A DNA stretch of 33,563 nt from a virus: IMG/VR virus record IMGVR_UViG_3300025010_000162, positions 1 through 33,563 of that record; one strand, 5' to 3'. Positions within the stretch are counted from its first letter, which is position 1, and each line of letters opens with the position of its first letter. This document shows, one piece after another, positions 26,972-33,563 of this stretch. The notes under the pieces were generated by a model. That model had not been told where the DNA came from, searched no databases, and was given only the letters and a program-made list of their open reading frames with translations. The position numbers were made by a program, and so were the translations under genes.

Positions 26972-27719
26972 GTTTATATCTCAATTAATTACTAAATGAA
27001 ACTTAATGAATGTATAAACAAAAATCAATACTTTGTAAAAATAAATAATATATATTTTGTGAACTATCAAGACTCAAACTATTACAACTCAAAAAAAGTT
27101 TCAAAGATATATGACGGGCGTCGCCTTGTCTATACACCATAACCTTGAAAATAAGCATTTCTACTGTGGACATGTTTCCGTCTTTGTCACTTGACAACTA
27201 TAATACAACTCAATTGACAACTTTTTTTATCAATGAGAAGCCCGTATCCGGAATAGCCGGTTAGCCACTAAAGCTGATTAGCCACTAAAGCTGATTAGCC
27301 ACTAAAGCTGATTAGCCAATATCCAATCATCCAATCATCCAATTATTCCACCTATTAACAACTCGCAACGATTTCAAAGTCTAGTCATCTTCCAAAAAAT
27401 TTCTTAAAAAATTTTTGAACTTACCCGACTCATCCGTCTTTCACATGCCTAAAAAATCTTCACTCAACTTGCAAGCGGCTTCCAATTTGAAATTATACTG
27501 AGATATTGAATATCCTTTAATTTTGGATTTTCATAAAACTAATCCAGTGTAAGCAGGACTATATAATTGATAAAATATACGCTAACAAATATCTCCATAT
27601 TCCCAAATTATAATAAAATTGTATCGCTGTGCTTTGATTGAGTTCTTAGCATATATAGATGGGATAGGCTAAATAAAGCCATTTTAATTTTCCGTAAAAA
27701 CATAAGTGATCTATCCTAG
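26972..27719. other. Long non-coding stretch between divergent gene groups
   Basis: No gene seen on either strand. It separates the minus-strand group from the packaging genes, so it should hold promoters for both. Visible items: two TTGACAACT copies (27191-27199 and 27214-27222), the AGCCGGTTAGCC motif and 17-bp tandem repeat at 27255-27317, ATCCA repeats at 27321-27342, and GGATAG (27662-27667) with CTATCC (27713-27718) bracketing the base before the ATG at 27720. Confidence 0.7.
27255..27317. repeat. AGCCGGTTAGCC motif and three 17-bp tandem repeats
   Basis: AGCCGGTTAGCC (27255-27266) runs into three exact copies of TTAGCCACTAAAGCTGA (27261-27277, 27278-27294, 27295-27311) and a fourth partial TTAGCCAAT. 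The 12-base motif is identical to one at 21944-21955. Exact 17-bp iterons are typical of replication origins, partition sites and regulator arrays. Confidence 0.75.
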
Positions 27720-28496
27720 ATGGCAAAACAACAGATAAGACTCGGATCTCTCTCAGAACAATCAAAGACCAAAGATGACCCTGGACAATTTATAAAGACT
27801 GTTAGCAGGCAGATTAGTGGCATACGGAAACTTAAAAAACTCCAAGGATATCGGGTTGAAGAAGATACAGCTGAGAGCACTCATTGGTTGATATCGCCAG
27901 AAGGAGTTAAACTAAGAAAAATCTGTGGCCATAGAACAACATATGGTCCATGCCTTTTGACTGCAGGATGGGGATCAGATCACAAAGGATTCGGAAAATG
28001 TTCGAATCACGGTCGACGGTCATTGTATAATATTCAGCTTTCAACGGCACACAGGCTCCCAGCACGGATGTCAGAATTATTGGAACATGCAGAGGAGCTG
28101 GAGGAGAAAGATCTCATGTCTGTTGACACAGAGATCAAAATGCTATATGCTTTGCAAAACTATATTATGACAATGGGTGAAGAAATGACTCTCGACCAAA
28201 TTGAGACTGTCAGAGGTATCACACTTGATTTGGTGAAAGCCAAGGGTCTGAAAAACAAAATACAGCGAGAATTGCGTCTCGATGCAACCTCCGTCAGAGA
28301 ATTTGTCCAACAGATATTTGAGATCATTGCTGGAAGAATTCGCGGCCCAGAGGCTAAGAACCTCATGAACGATATTCTGAATCAAGTCATCATTCCGTTT
28401 AGAAATAAAGATAGAATACATTCTGGAGAAATAGATCCAGACCAAATGAAAAATTCATTTTTGAAAAAAGTTGAAGCTGCTATTCCTGTGGAGTAA
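27720..28496 (+). CDS. Probable terminase small subunit with a zinc-binding module
   Basis: 258 residues. A zinc-type motif lies at about 69-98: CGHRTTYGPC (Cys69, Cys78), then AGWGSDHKGFGKCSNHG with His88, Cys94 and His97. This CGxxTxxGxPC...AGxGTDHxGxGxCxxHG pattern is common in phage small-terminase-like proteins. Helices follow (about 112-250), with EIKMLYALQNYIM and LDLVKAKGLKNKIQRELRLD suited to oligomerisation. TerS binds the packaging start site and loads TerL. Position ahead of TerL supports the call. Codons are less AT-rich (CTC, CGG, GTC) than in neighbouring genes. No Shine-Dalgarno site is visible before the ATG (TATCCTAG). Confidence 0.68.
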   Translation: MAKQQIRLGSLSEQSKTKDDPGQFIKTVSRQISGIRKLKKLQGYRVEEDTAESTHWLISPEGVKLRKICGHRTTYGPCLLTAGWGSDHKGFGKCSNHGRRSLYNIQLSTAHRLPARMSELLEHAEELEEKDLMSVDTEIKMLYALQNYIMTMGEEMTLDQIETVRGITLDLVKAKGLKNKIQRELRLDATSVREFVQQIFEIIAGRIRGPEAKNLMNDILNQVIIPFRNKDRIHSGEIDPDQMKNSFLKKVEAAIPVE

Positions 28497-28498
28497 TC

Positions 28499-28705
28499 AT
28501 GGCTGGAGTTGTGAATTCTGAAACATATTATCTTGGTGCAATCAAAGCTAAAAGGCCGAAAGGTTTTCTGGGGAAATGGTATTTCATTGACCTGAGATTA
28601 TGCTCTGATAAAGAAGCCATATTAAATAGATTAAAAACTTTCTCAGACTTTGAGTATGACAAGAAATTGTATACTCTGAAAGAAGAAGATGCTGAGAAAG
28701 TATGA
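28499..28705 (+). CDS. Small hypothetical protein, 68 aa
   Basis: ATG two bases after the upstream stop. Basic with FLGKWYFIDLRLCSDKEAIL. ATGA overlap with the next gene. Not recognised. Confidence 0.72.
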   Translation: MAGVVNSETYYLGAIKAKRPKGFLGKWYFIDLRLCSDKEAILNRLKTFSDFEYDKKLYTLKEEDAEKV

Positions 28706-28875
28706 AGACCTATGTTGATGTTGCGGCTTGGTTAGCCGGTCCTGGTTATAAACCAGTGTATATTCAATGTTGGATTATGCACAAATATAGTGACAGAGTC
28801 TATGCCAGAATAAAAGGTTTTACTCTACCAGGCTGGATACCAAAAACATATATCATAACTGAGAAAAGCTCTTAA
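28702..28875 (+). CDS. Small hypothetical protein, 57 aa
   Basis: ATGA overlap with the upstream gene. Product begins MKTYVDVAAWLAGPGYKPVY and is Tyr/Trp-rich with two Cys-free strands and KGFTLPGWIPKTYII near the end. Too short for usual cut-offs but fills the gap exactly with coherent composition. Not recognised. Confidence 0.62.
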   Translation: MKTYVDVAAWLAGPGYKPVYIQCWIMHKYSDRVYARIKGFTLPGWIPKTYIITEKSS

Positions 28876-28893
28876 AACTCTTGGAGACTATAA

Positions 28894-29112
28894 ATGGCAA
28901 GAATTATTATTGAACAAGATGACAAAACTGTTATAACTTTGGAAGGATATGAAGCTAGTAAATGGATGTCAAATAATTTGTTAATGGCAAGTAATGCACA
29001 AAAACATGGATGCAATCCTTTCGAAAATGACCCAATAAAATGGAATACTTATCTTCCTACAAATCCTGAAAATAGTTATATCAGAAATAGGATAAATGAG
29101 ATTTTTGAATGA
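28894..29112 (+). CDS. Small hypothetical protein, 72 aa
   Basis: ATG with CTTGGAGACTATAA upstream. Acidic, with KTVITLEGYEASKWMSNNLL. Codon use returns to AT-rich. Not recognised. Confidence 0.7.
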   Translation: MARIIIEQDDKTVITLEGYEASKWMSNNLLMASNAQKHGCNPFENDPIKWNTYLPTNPENSYIRNRINEIFE

Positions 29113-29177
29113 AACTAGAATGGACAAATCAGAAACCAGATCACTGGAGGATAAAATTAGATTATGATGAAACTTAA
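29109..29177 (+). CDS. Possible micro-protein, 22 aa
   Basis: ATGA overlap with the upstream gene; product MKLEWTNQKPDHWRIKLDYD then ET. It ends 11 bases into the next gene. The junction style favours it, but length makes it uncertain; it may instead serve only to couple translation. Confidence 0.33.
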   Translation: MKLEWTNQKPDHWRIKLDYDET

Positions 29178-29415
29178 GAAAGATGATTTAATATTAGTTG
29201 ATTGGGTAGATTCAAGTGGTCAACCGGGTTGGTTGAGTAAACAAGATTGTCATATTGATATATCACAGTGTCAATCGGTAGGTTTTCTAATTGAATATAC
29301 TAAAGAAGGTATTTGTTTAGCAGAAAGTCGTTGTACTACAATAGACCATAGGCCTTATAGTGGATTAACATCTATACCAAAACAAGCAATTATAAAAATA
29401 AAGAAGCTAAAGTAA
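29164..29415 (+). CDS. Small hypothetical protein, 83 aa
   Basis: ATG ATG start, preceded by ACTGGAGGATAAAAT. A beta-rich fold (DLILVDWVDSSGQPGWLS, then CQSVGFLIEYTKEGICLAES). Similar small beta proteins sit near terminase genes in some phages, as remembered. TAATG junction with the TerL ATPase gene. Confidence 0.74.
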   Translation: MMKLKKDDLILVDWVDSSGQPGWLSKQDCHIDISQCQSVGFLIEYTKEGICLAESRCTTIDHRPYSGLTSIPKQAIIKIKKLK

Positions 29416-30521
29416 TGGCAAAAAAAGATGAATCACAAGATTATTTATATAAGTTCGCACAAGACTATATAGATGATTATAATAAAAAGACCACTGGAGC
29501 TGTTTTTGAGTGGAATCAACGTATTGCTAATGAGTTTGCACAGATCCCTATTGAAACTTTGATAAAAGATCCATACTTTTTAGGTTTTGGAGATAAAGTT
29601 TATGATGGTGTTTTACAAGATATAGTAGATTTGTTTGAAGAGAGAAAGAAAAGACAGGTAAACTTAGTTATTTTCATGGAAGGAATCGGCTCTGGTAAGA
29701 CAACTAAGTCTTCTATTATTACTTGGCTTCAATGGTTTGAATTGTCCTTGATTGATAACCCACAAGATTACTTTGATTTAGCTCCAAGCTCAGTTATAGC
29801 ATTGATTAATATGAACCGCACAGAGAAACAAGCTAAAAAGGTAACATTCACTGAAGTCTTTAATCGCTTCCAGTGTGGATTTAATAAAGACTATTTTCCT
29901 ATTGATTCAAGATTTACAACTGAGATCCGGATCTCAAGAAACAATACTACAATTTTCCCTGGTACAAGCTCTGCTCTTTCAGCATTGGGCTATAACTTAT
30001 ATGGGAGTATTATCGATGAAGCTGCTTTTTTGGAAGTTACTGAGGATTCTAATAAGACTGTTGATGGGAGTTTTGATGCTTGTGAAGAGATGTATAATGC
30101 TATTTACAACAGAATGACTTCAAGATTTATGAAACATGGTAAATTACCAGGTATGATCTGTATGATTAGTTCTCCAAACTTTCCCGATGATTTTATGCAT
30201 AAACAGATGGAATTGCATGATAAAATTGTAAAGGAAGCAAAAGAAAAGGGTACTATTCCAGATTCTGGAATCTTTTACAGAAGAAGACCCATGTGGGAAG
30301 CAAAAGGGCATAAATTTTACCCTGAATTTAATGGAGGTTATGATGAAGATGGAAAACTCCATAAAAAAGATAATTTTTATATTGATACTGATAATGCAGA
30401 GATTATATCTGATCCAAAAGTCATAGAATTACTTGATGCTGCTGATGCTGCAAACTTTCCAATTGTGTCAATGGAAGCTGAATACCTTTCAAAAGTTGCT
30501 AAGTACTTAAAGGTAGGTTAA
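29415..30521 (+). CDS. terL: Terminase large subunit, ATPase domain only (split TerL)
   Basis: 368 residues. Walker A at 90-97 (GIGSGKTT), Walker B at 196-202 (YGSIIDE, Asp201-Glu202) and a coupling motif ISSP (251-254). This is the motor half of TerL, which pumps DNA into the prohead. The protein stops at a point where other TerL proteins go on to a linker and the RNase H-like nuclease; that nuclease is encoded separately at 31376. TAATG overlap upstream and TAATG junction with the exonuclease gene downstream. The stop is clean (AGGTTAATG), with no sign of a simple frameshift. Confidence 0.92.
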   Translation: MAKKDESQDYLYKFAQDYIDDYNKKTTGAVFEWNQRIANEFAQIPIETLIKDPYFLGFGDKVYDGVLQDIVDLFEERKKRQVNLVIFMEGIGSGKTTKSSIITWLQWFELSLIDNPQDYFDLAPSSVIALINMNRTEKQAKKVTFTEVFNRFQCGFNKDYFPIDSRFTTEIRISRNNTTIFPGTSSALSALGYNLYGSIIDEAAFLEVTEDSNKTVDGSFDACEEMYNAIYNRMTSRFMKHGKLPGMICMISSPNFPDDFMHKQMELHDKIVKEAKEKGTIPDSGIFYRRRPMWEAKGHKFYPEFNGGYDEDGKLHKKDNFYIDTDNAEIISDPKVIELLDAADAANFPIVSMEAEYLSKVAKYLKVG

Positions 30522-31132
30522 TGAGTGAAGTAAGTCGATTATTGATTTTACAGAAAGACTTAATAAAACTAATAGAAGAACCCATAGAAGAGGAAGATAT
30601 GCATAACATACCCACATTTAATGTTGTTGATTTAGAAACTACTAATTTGAGTCCTAATGTAGGAGGTGAAGTAGCTGAAATAGCAATTATAAAAGTTATA
30701 GGTAATCAAGTAAAAGATGTATATCATAAGTTTTATTCTATTAAAAGCATCTCAGATAAAGCTGCTGAAAGAAATGGCTTATCAGTTGATTTATTGAAAG
30801 GATTTCCATCATTTAATACCAAAGAAGTCATAAAAGAAGTGAAAGAAGTACTTGGAGAACATCCAATATATGCACACAGTGCCGCTTTTGAACATGCTTT
30901 TCTAGAATTTTATGGTGCTACTGCTCCTAATCATGTTTATATTGACACATTAAAATTATGTAGAGAATCAAGGAATAAACTAGTAAACAATCAATTATCA
31001 ACTTGGACTTCTACTATGAAGATAACTCATCGGCCTCATGGAGCTTTATCAGATGCAATTGCACTAACCAATTTAATTTTACTCATGGGTTGGCAAATTA
31101 ATCTACTAGATATAGTAGGGAATAAAAAATGA
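30521..31132 (+). CDS. DEDDh-type 3'-5' exonuclease (DnaQ-like) inserted within the terminase
   Basis: 203 residues. ExoI motif FNVVDLETTN (33-42) with Asp37 and Glu39; ExoII region IYAHSAAFEHAFLEF (116-130), where the usual Asp is Glu124; ExoIII HGALSDA (173-179) with His173 and Asp178. This family removes nucleotides from 3' ends of DNA or RNA. Placed between the two TerL halves and coupled to both sides (TAATG, ATGA), it could act on DNA ends during packaging. The first 30 residues are an acidic extension before the fold. The Glu in ExoII may reduce activity or change metal use. Confidence 0.88.
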   Translation: MSEVSRLLILQKDLIKLIEEPIEEEDMHNIPTFNVVDLETTNLSPNVGGEVAEIAIIKVIGNQVKDVYHKFYSIKSISDKAAERNGLSVDLLKGFPSFNTKEVIKEVKEVLGEHPIYAHSAAFEHAFLEFYGATAPNHVYIDTLKLCRESRNKLVNNQLSTWTSTMKITHRPHGALSDAIALTNLILLMGWQINLLDIVGNKK

Positions 31133-31410
31133 TATATGTAACTGATATTCATGGTCTTGTTAAACCTCATGCCCATCTATTCTCTGATAAGTCTGCAGAA
31201 GAATTAGTAATATTTGCTGCAGAGATTTTAGGGTTAGAACCTGATAAAGCACACTGGGTGAATCCGGAAAGAACAACAAAAATAGTTGAGTTTCACTTTA
31301 ATATTTCTGAAGCAGATAGAAATACTTGCATTTTTCGTGGAGCTAAAGCCATTAATAAAAAGGAATTAGTTAAACATGATTATTCGTGTACCAAAGTCAC
31401 TACAATCTAG
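31129..31410 (+). CDS. DUF4031-like protein, 93 aa
   Basis: ATGA overlap with the exonuclease gene. The order of motifs fits DUF4031: HAHLFSDKSAEELVIFAAEI, then LGLEPDKAHW, then FHFNISEADRNTCIFRGAKAI. DUF4031 members in other phages have CHMIADTEEELHAFA and HYDL...R..A..GA at these places. Function is unknown; a small enzyme or nucleic-acid-associated protein is likely. It overlaps the nuclease gene by 35 bases. Confidence 0.78.
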   Translation: MIYVTDIHGLVKPHAHLFSDKSAEELVIFAAEILGLEPDKAHWVNPERTTKIVEFHFNISEADRNTCIFRGAKAINKKELVKHDYSCTKVTTI

Positions 31411-32404
31411 TGCTCAAAGGAATATTGAGAACTTCATTAGAGATATTGCAAACATTACCCAGAGAGGTATACATCCTTTTATCAGACGTAAAAGAAAAAT
31501 AAAAGACTGCAAGAAACCATATCCTAATTTATTTAATCCATTTACAAAGACTTTTGACCCAGATTTTATCTGCAAAGATACATTTAGACGTTTTATGCAT
31601 ATAGATTTAGGTCAAAATAGAGATGCTGTTGGTATAGCCATGTGCCATGTCCCTTCCTTTGTTGATAGAGAAGTTTGGCTTGAGAATCCTAATGATAAAG
31701 ATAAATTAAAGATAGAAAAAGTTAAATTACCCGTTGTGAAATGTGACTTCTGGGGTAGGATTACTGTAAGGAAAGGTGAAGATATTATATTAGGTGAAAT
31801 AAGGGAGCTAATTTATGAATTAGCTCGTCGTCACTTTTATTTTGGTCTTATTTCTTTTGATAGATTTCAATCATTAGATAGTATTCAGATTTTAAGAACT
31901 TATGGTTTTAGAGCTGGTCATTTATCTATTGATAGGACAGCACACTGGTTACAACTTGATGATAATGAATTAGGTTATTCAAAGAAGTCAACTGAAGGAA
32001 ACTATAATGCAGCTCAATATACCTTAAGAGAATTGATTTATGATGATAGATTACATATACCAAATTCAGAAAATGTAGGCTATGATAGAGACTACTTTGA
32101 AGATGAATTAAGCTATGCTCAAGAAGTGGGTGCTACTGGTAAAATAGATCATCCACCTGGAGGTACACTTGATGTTGAACAAGCTATATGTGGAGCAACA
32201 TTCCATTGTGTAATGAATGAAAGGATGTATTATACCACTCAAGCAGAACAAGAATTTGAACAGAATCAAGACCAGTTCTATAAGAACGCTCAAGCACAAT
32301 ATGACAACTATCTATTATCTAATGATGGTAATGGTATCTCAACTGACCCAAGAGATATACAAGATTTAAGATCATCATCTAGATTGAATAATCCGTATCT
32401 ATAG
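31376..32404 (+). CDS. terL: Terminase large subunit, nuclease domain (split TerL)
   Basis: 342 residues. The start (MIIRVPKSLQSSAQRNIENF, then IRDIANITQRGIHPFI) matches the linker after the ATPase in single-chain TerL (VPxEF...LRDIAGI). The RNase H-like nuclease has three acidic residues: Asp77 in HIDLGQNRD, Asp162 in ISFDRFQS and Asp266 in GGTLDVEQAICG. It cuts concatemeric DNA at the start and end of packaging. The clean restart at the domain boundary suggests that both halves assemble into a working terminase. The portal gene starts 7 bases after the stop. Confidence 0.9.
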   Translation: MIIRVPKSLQSSAQRNIENFIRDIANITQRGIHPFIRRKRKIKDCKKPYPNLFNPFTKTFDPDFICKDTFRRFMHIDLGQNRDAVGIAMCHVPSFVDREVWLENPNDKDKLKIEKVKLPVVKCDFWGRITVRKGEDIILGEIRELIYELARRHFYFGLISFDRFQSLDSIQILRTYGFRAGHLSIDRTAHWLQLDDNELGYSKKSTEGNYNAAQYTLRELIYDDRLHIPNSENVGYDRDYFEDELSYAQEVGATGKIDHPPGGTLDVEQAICGATFHCVMNERMYYTTQAEQEFEQNQDQFYKNAQAQYDNYLLSNDGNGISTDPRDIQDLRSSSRLNNPYL

Positions 32405-32411
32405 GATATAA

Positions 32412-33563
32412 ATGAAAAATCCATTTAAGTTCAAAATTAGAATTACTACTCAAGAAACTATTGATACTCAGATTAGTAAAGCTTCTGAAGAAGCTGCATC
32501 AGCAGCTGTTAATTTGTTCTATGAGAAACATAAAGAACGAATTGAAAATGAACTTGCAGAAGCTAGAATACTTTCTTCAAATTCAGAATATTTATTTAGT
32601 GAGATTGAAAGGAGAGACAATAGTAAAAAAGAGCTTACAGCATTTGTTAAGAAACAATTAGTAAAAGATGAGAAGTTTTCAAAGAATTTTAATGATGTAA
32701 ATGATATTATGTTAAGCTCTATGGATTCTGTTCCTGAGATTGATTTAACAAACTCAGAACTATGGTTGATTCAAGATGCTTGTTGGACAAAATATGCTTT
32801 AGATCCTTTGATAAATGGAATAGTAGATAATTATATTGATTATGTTATTGGTACTGGTATCACAGTTTCTACACCGGTGAAAGAAGTTAATGAAGTTATT
32901 TCAGAATTTCGTAGAATTAATTCTATGGAAATAAAAGAAAGAGAAATTGTTAAAAATGCTTTTCTTGATGGAGAGTATTTCTCATTACTTTTTAATAACG
33001 CAAAGGGGGATGTGTATTTAAGAAAAGGTCATCCAAAGACAATTGAAGCTATTGAGCCTAATCCTGGAGACATTGAAACTATTTATTCTTACAGACAAGC
33101 TTTTGCAAAATATGATTCTGAAGGAAGTTCAATGGGGTCAATGAATCCTCGGTATATAAAAGATATTAATTATGATGAAGTATTGGCTACTGGTATTTTC
33201 AGAGAAAGGTCTGTTTATGAAACAGTATTTGAAAAAAATATTGTTATTAAATTTATAAAATTAAATGATGCAGATAAGTTAAGAGGATTACCACCACTAA
33301 AAAGGATTCTTAAGCTTACTAAGATGTATGAAAACTTCATGATGGATAGGATGGTTTTAAATCATGAAAGGGCGAAAGTAGTTTGGATAAAGAAGATCCT
33401 TGGAAGACCTAATGAAGCAGGTAATGCTAATAGAGCAGTTAATTCGCCTAGAGGCGGAATGATGATGGTTGAGACTGAAGGAGTTAGTTATAGAATTGAA
33501 TCTGCTAAATTAGAAGCTAGTGAAGCAAAAGAAGATGCATTAGGTCTTTTATATTATATTGGG
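32412..33563 (+). CDS. Portal protein, N-terminal 384 residues (runs off the window)
   Basis: ATG at 32412 with ATAGGATATAA upstream; open to the last base. Portal features: an N-terminal helical segment, LWLIQDACWTKYALDPLING, IVDNYIDYVIGTGITVSTPV, then IERSVYETVFEKN-like strands and the stem-region block RGLPPLKRILKLTKMYENFM then DRMVLNHERAKVVWIKKIL. Portals form the dodecameric channel at the head vertex that the terminase docks on. Position right after TerL is typical. Confidence 0.9.
   Translation, partial: MKNPFKFKIRITTQETIDTQISKASEEAASAAVNLFYEKHKERIENELAEARILSSNSEYLFSEIERRDNSKKELTAFVKKQLVKDEKFSKNFNDVNDIMLSSMDSVPEIDLTNSELWLIQDACWTKYALDPLINGIVDNYIDYVIGTGITVSTPVKEVNEVISEFRRINSMEIKEREIVKNAFLDGEYFSLLFNNAKGDVYLRKGHPKTIEAIEPNPGDIETIYSYRQAFAKYDSEGSSMGSMNPRYIKDINYDEVLATGIFRERSVYETVFEKNIVIKFIKLNDADKLRGLPPLKRILKLTKMYENFMMDRMVLNHERAKVVWIKKILGRPNEAGNANRAVNSPRGGMMMVETEGVSYRIESAKLEASEAKEDALGLLYYIG

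Noticed and set aside
27185-27225. Sigma-70 promoter from two TTGACA words with TATAAT
   Set aside because: TTGACA and TATAAT are only a few bases apart, not about 17, and the host promoter type here is different.
28731-28740. Extra copy of the AGCCGGT motif
   Set aside because: It lies inside a short coding frame (LAGPG) and matches only seven bases, so chance is enough.
30521-31375. Self-splicing intron or intein splitting TerL
   Set aside because: The intervening DNA is fully coding for two unrelated proteins with overlapping starts and stops. No intein blocks, homing endonuclease or intron core were seen, and each TerL half has its own start or stop in good context.
1-33563. Reassigned stop codon (alternative genetic code)
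   Set aside because: TAA, TAG and TGA all end genes at plausible places, including TGA in ATGA junctions and TAG for thyX.

Overview
The window is a piece of a large, AT-rich, tailed double-stranded DNA phage genome, or a closely related prophage, that probably infects a Bacteroidota host. The phage call rests on a portal protein cut by the right edge, a large terminase that is split into two genes, a probable small terminase, ThyX, an SPFH (band 7) membrane protein, a short SLT-type lysozyme-like protein and dozens of tightly packed small genes with ATGA, GTGA or TAATG junctions. The host call rests on at least 14 intergenic copies of TAnnTTTG, the Bacteroidota -7 promoter element, embedded in a longer conserved sequence (GTATTATATTTG followed by TTTTGTCAATYAAA). 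Many starts also have a good GAGGT or GGAGG ribosome-binding site. No integrase was seen, so lifestyle is open.

Layout. 1-3.4 kb: the end of thyX, a candidate small RNA with its own promoter and terminator, the SPFH gene, an odd tRNA-like gene and small genes. 3.5-5.1 kb: a gene pair (a RAMP-like-looking protein and a partner), then a striking 5-base periodic array (RTTNN repeated in constant phase) holding two copies of one hairpin. 5.1-9.1 kb: small genes including a YegP/DUF1508-type protein, an exported protein, the lysozyme-like protein and membrane proteins, plus a branched RNA structure at 7.98-8.06 kb. 9.1-20.9 kb: a long forward array of small, mostly unknown genes headed by a structured leader. 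It includes a stand-alone sigma region 4 protein, a chimeric tandem duplication, zinc-ribbon proteins, a lipoprotein, a SEC-C protein and a triplicated Cys-rich family. 21.0-25.7 kb: forward genes alternating with long non-coding stretches that carry iterons, palindromes and a recurring structured element. 25.75-26.97 kb: four small genes on the minus strand, the only ones so oriented. 27.0-27.7 kb: non-coding, with a 17-bp tandem repeat. 27.7-33.6 kb: DNA packaging and head genes.

How it fits together. The right end is the packaging module: a probable TerS, small genes, the TerL ATPase, a DEDDh exonuclease, a DUF4031-like protein, the TerL nuclease and the portal. The rest looks like an early or accessory region of short operons, each fired from the same promoter type. 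The sigma region 4 protein is a candidate regulator of these promoters. Most small genes were not recognised; for those only visible properties are given. All family assignments are from reading sequence motifs, with no database search.
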